Assembly: GCA_003165855.1 (NCBI GenBank)
Contig: PMXH01000286.1
Location: forward strand, 8,882-15,375
DNA: 6,494 bases
Direction of reading: 5' to 3'
Origin: Acidobacteriaceae bacterium
Lineage (GTDB): Bacteria; Acidobacteriota; Terriglobia; Terriglobales; Acidobacteriaceae
Under the pieces are notes generated by a model that made no database searches, was not told the origin of the DNA, and saw only the letters and a program-made list of their open reading frames with translations. The translations under genes and the position numbers were made by a program. This document shows positions 5,872-6,494 of this stretch, piece after piece (positions within the stretch are counted from its first letter, which is position 1; every line of letters starts with the position of its first letter).

Positions 5872-6494
5872 ATGCCCGACCAGGCTACTGACGAGTTTCT
5901 GCGCCGCGCGCTTGACCTGGCGCGCGAAGGCATCGGTCTGGCCTCACCCAATCCTCACGTCGGTGCGGTCATCGCCGACACGCATGGCAACGTCGTGGGT
6001 ACGGGGACTTACACCTACGATGGTGTGAAGCACGCCGAGGTTCTCGCTCTAGAGGAGGCGGGCGGCAAGGCCCGCGGCGGCACGCTCTACATCAATCTCG
6101 AACCACACTCGCACCAGGGACGCACACCTCCTTGCACGGACGCGCTGATCGCCGCCGGGATTCACCGCGTGGTTGCCTCCATGCCCGACCCCAATCCGAA
6201 GGTGAGTGGGCGAGGCTTTGAGAAGTTGCGAGCTGCGGGTGTCCACGTCGAAGTTGGGCGACTGGAAACGGAAGCGCGCCGTCTGAATGAAGCCTTCGCC
6301 CGCTATATCCGCCACTGCGTTCCCTTGGTCACCCTGAAGGCCGCGATGACGCTCGACGGTAAGATCGCTCCTGCACCAGCAGCCGGGTCGAACCGCACAG
6401 CAGGAATTCCGGCCGGTGGCTGGATCACCGGCGAAGCGGCACGCGCCCACGTGCAGCAACAGCGTCATCAAAGCGATGCCATCCTGGTGGGCGT
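5872..6494 (+). CDS. ribD: Bifunctional riboflavin biosynthesis protein RibD (deaminase/reductase), 3'-truncated
   Basis: The frame is open to the right edge (207 complete codons). RibD deaminates diaminohydroxyphosphoribosylaminopyrimidine (5'-phosphate) and then reduces the ribosyl side chain, the second and third steps of riboflavin synthesis from GTP. The deaminase domain spans about residues 5-145: [10 protein letters not shown] (25-34), zinc/catalytic HAE (54-56), [13 protein letters not shown] (76-88) and [14 protein letters not shown] (106-119). The reductase domain starts at [16 protein letters not shown] (151-166) and continues through [24 protein letters not shown]. The first cysteine of the usual PC...C zinc motif is His here (His79); Cys88 and His54 are kept. 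A lengthened linker (167-183) precedes GGWITG. ATG 5872 fits the family N-terminus; in-frame GTG at 5842 and 5845 and TTG at 5851 are possible but lie in or next to the repeat. No FMN riboswitch is visible upstream. Confidence 0.95.
   Translation, partial: MPDQATDEFLRRALDLAREGIGLASPNPHVGAVIADTHGNVVGTGTYTYDGVKHAEVLALEEAGGKARGGTLYINLEPHSHQGRTPPCTDALIAAGIHRVVASMPDPNPKVSGRGFEKLRAAGVHVEVGRLETEARRLNEAFARYIRHCVPLVTLKAAMTLDGKIAPAPAAGSNRTAGIPAGGWITGEAARAHVQQQRHQSDAILVG

Noticed and set aside
5822..6028. 68-residue + strand frame beginning in the repeat loop
   Set aside because: It is out of frame with ribD, whose conserved motifs cover most of the same bases, and has no ribosome site of its own.

Overview
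The window is a stretch of a bacterial chromosome carrying seven protein genes, all on the + strand: the 3' end of cinA (cut by the left edge), thpR, plsY, gpsA, an HD-GYP cyclic-di-GMP phosphodiesterase gene, ftsY, and the 5' part of ribD (cut by the right edge). The sequence is GC-rich by eye. The RibD reductase linker of the GKIAP...GGWIT type, the gene mix and the short intergenic repeats suggest an environmental bacterium, most likely of the Acidobacteriota. That assignment is inference from memory of the families, not a database result.

Layout. Positions 1-375 encode the C-terminal amidohydrolase half of CinA. A 62-bp gap (376-437) holds degenerate 7-mer repeats and leads into thpR (438-1025). 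After 27 bp comes plsY with a TTG start (1053-1676), which overlaps gpsA (1673-2695) by ATGA. These four genes look like one transcription unit. A 141-bp gap (2696-2836) contains a long imperfect hairpin, then the dCache-HAMP-HD-GYP gene (2837-4738). An 80-bp gap carries a TATAAT box and a good ribosome site for ftsY (4819-5772). The 99-bp ftsY-ribD gap is mostly a palindromic repeat built from an 8-nt unit resembling CACGGAGG; a further copy of the unit lies directly before the chosen ribD ATG (5872).

How the genes work together. PlsY and GpsA are consecutive steps of phospholipid synthesis: GpsA makes sn-glycerol 3-phosphate and PlsY acylates it. CinA and ThpR are nucleotide/RNA-end repair or salvage enzymes that also sit together in other phyla. 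FtsY is the SRP receptor, RibD makes a riboflavin precursor, and the HD-GYP protein links an external signal to c-di-GMP breakdown. They form a housekeeping neighbourhood rather than a single pathway.

I see no mobile-element gene, CRISPR array, tRNA, rRNA or defence system, and nothing that amounts to a new multi-gene system. The points most worth a second look are the 2723-2784 hairpin, whose wobble pairs favour a + strand RNA; the Cys-to-His change at a zinc-ligand position of RibD; and the palindromic repeat that abuts and may supply the ribD start region.
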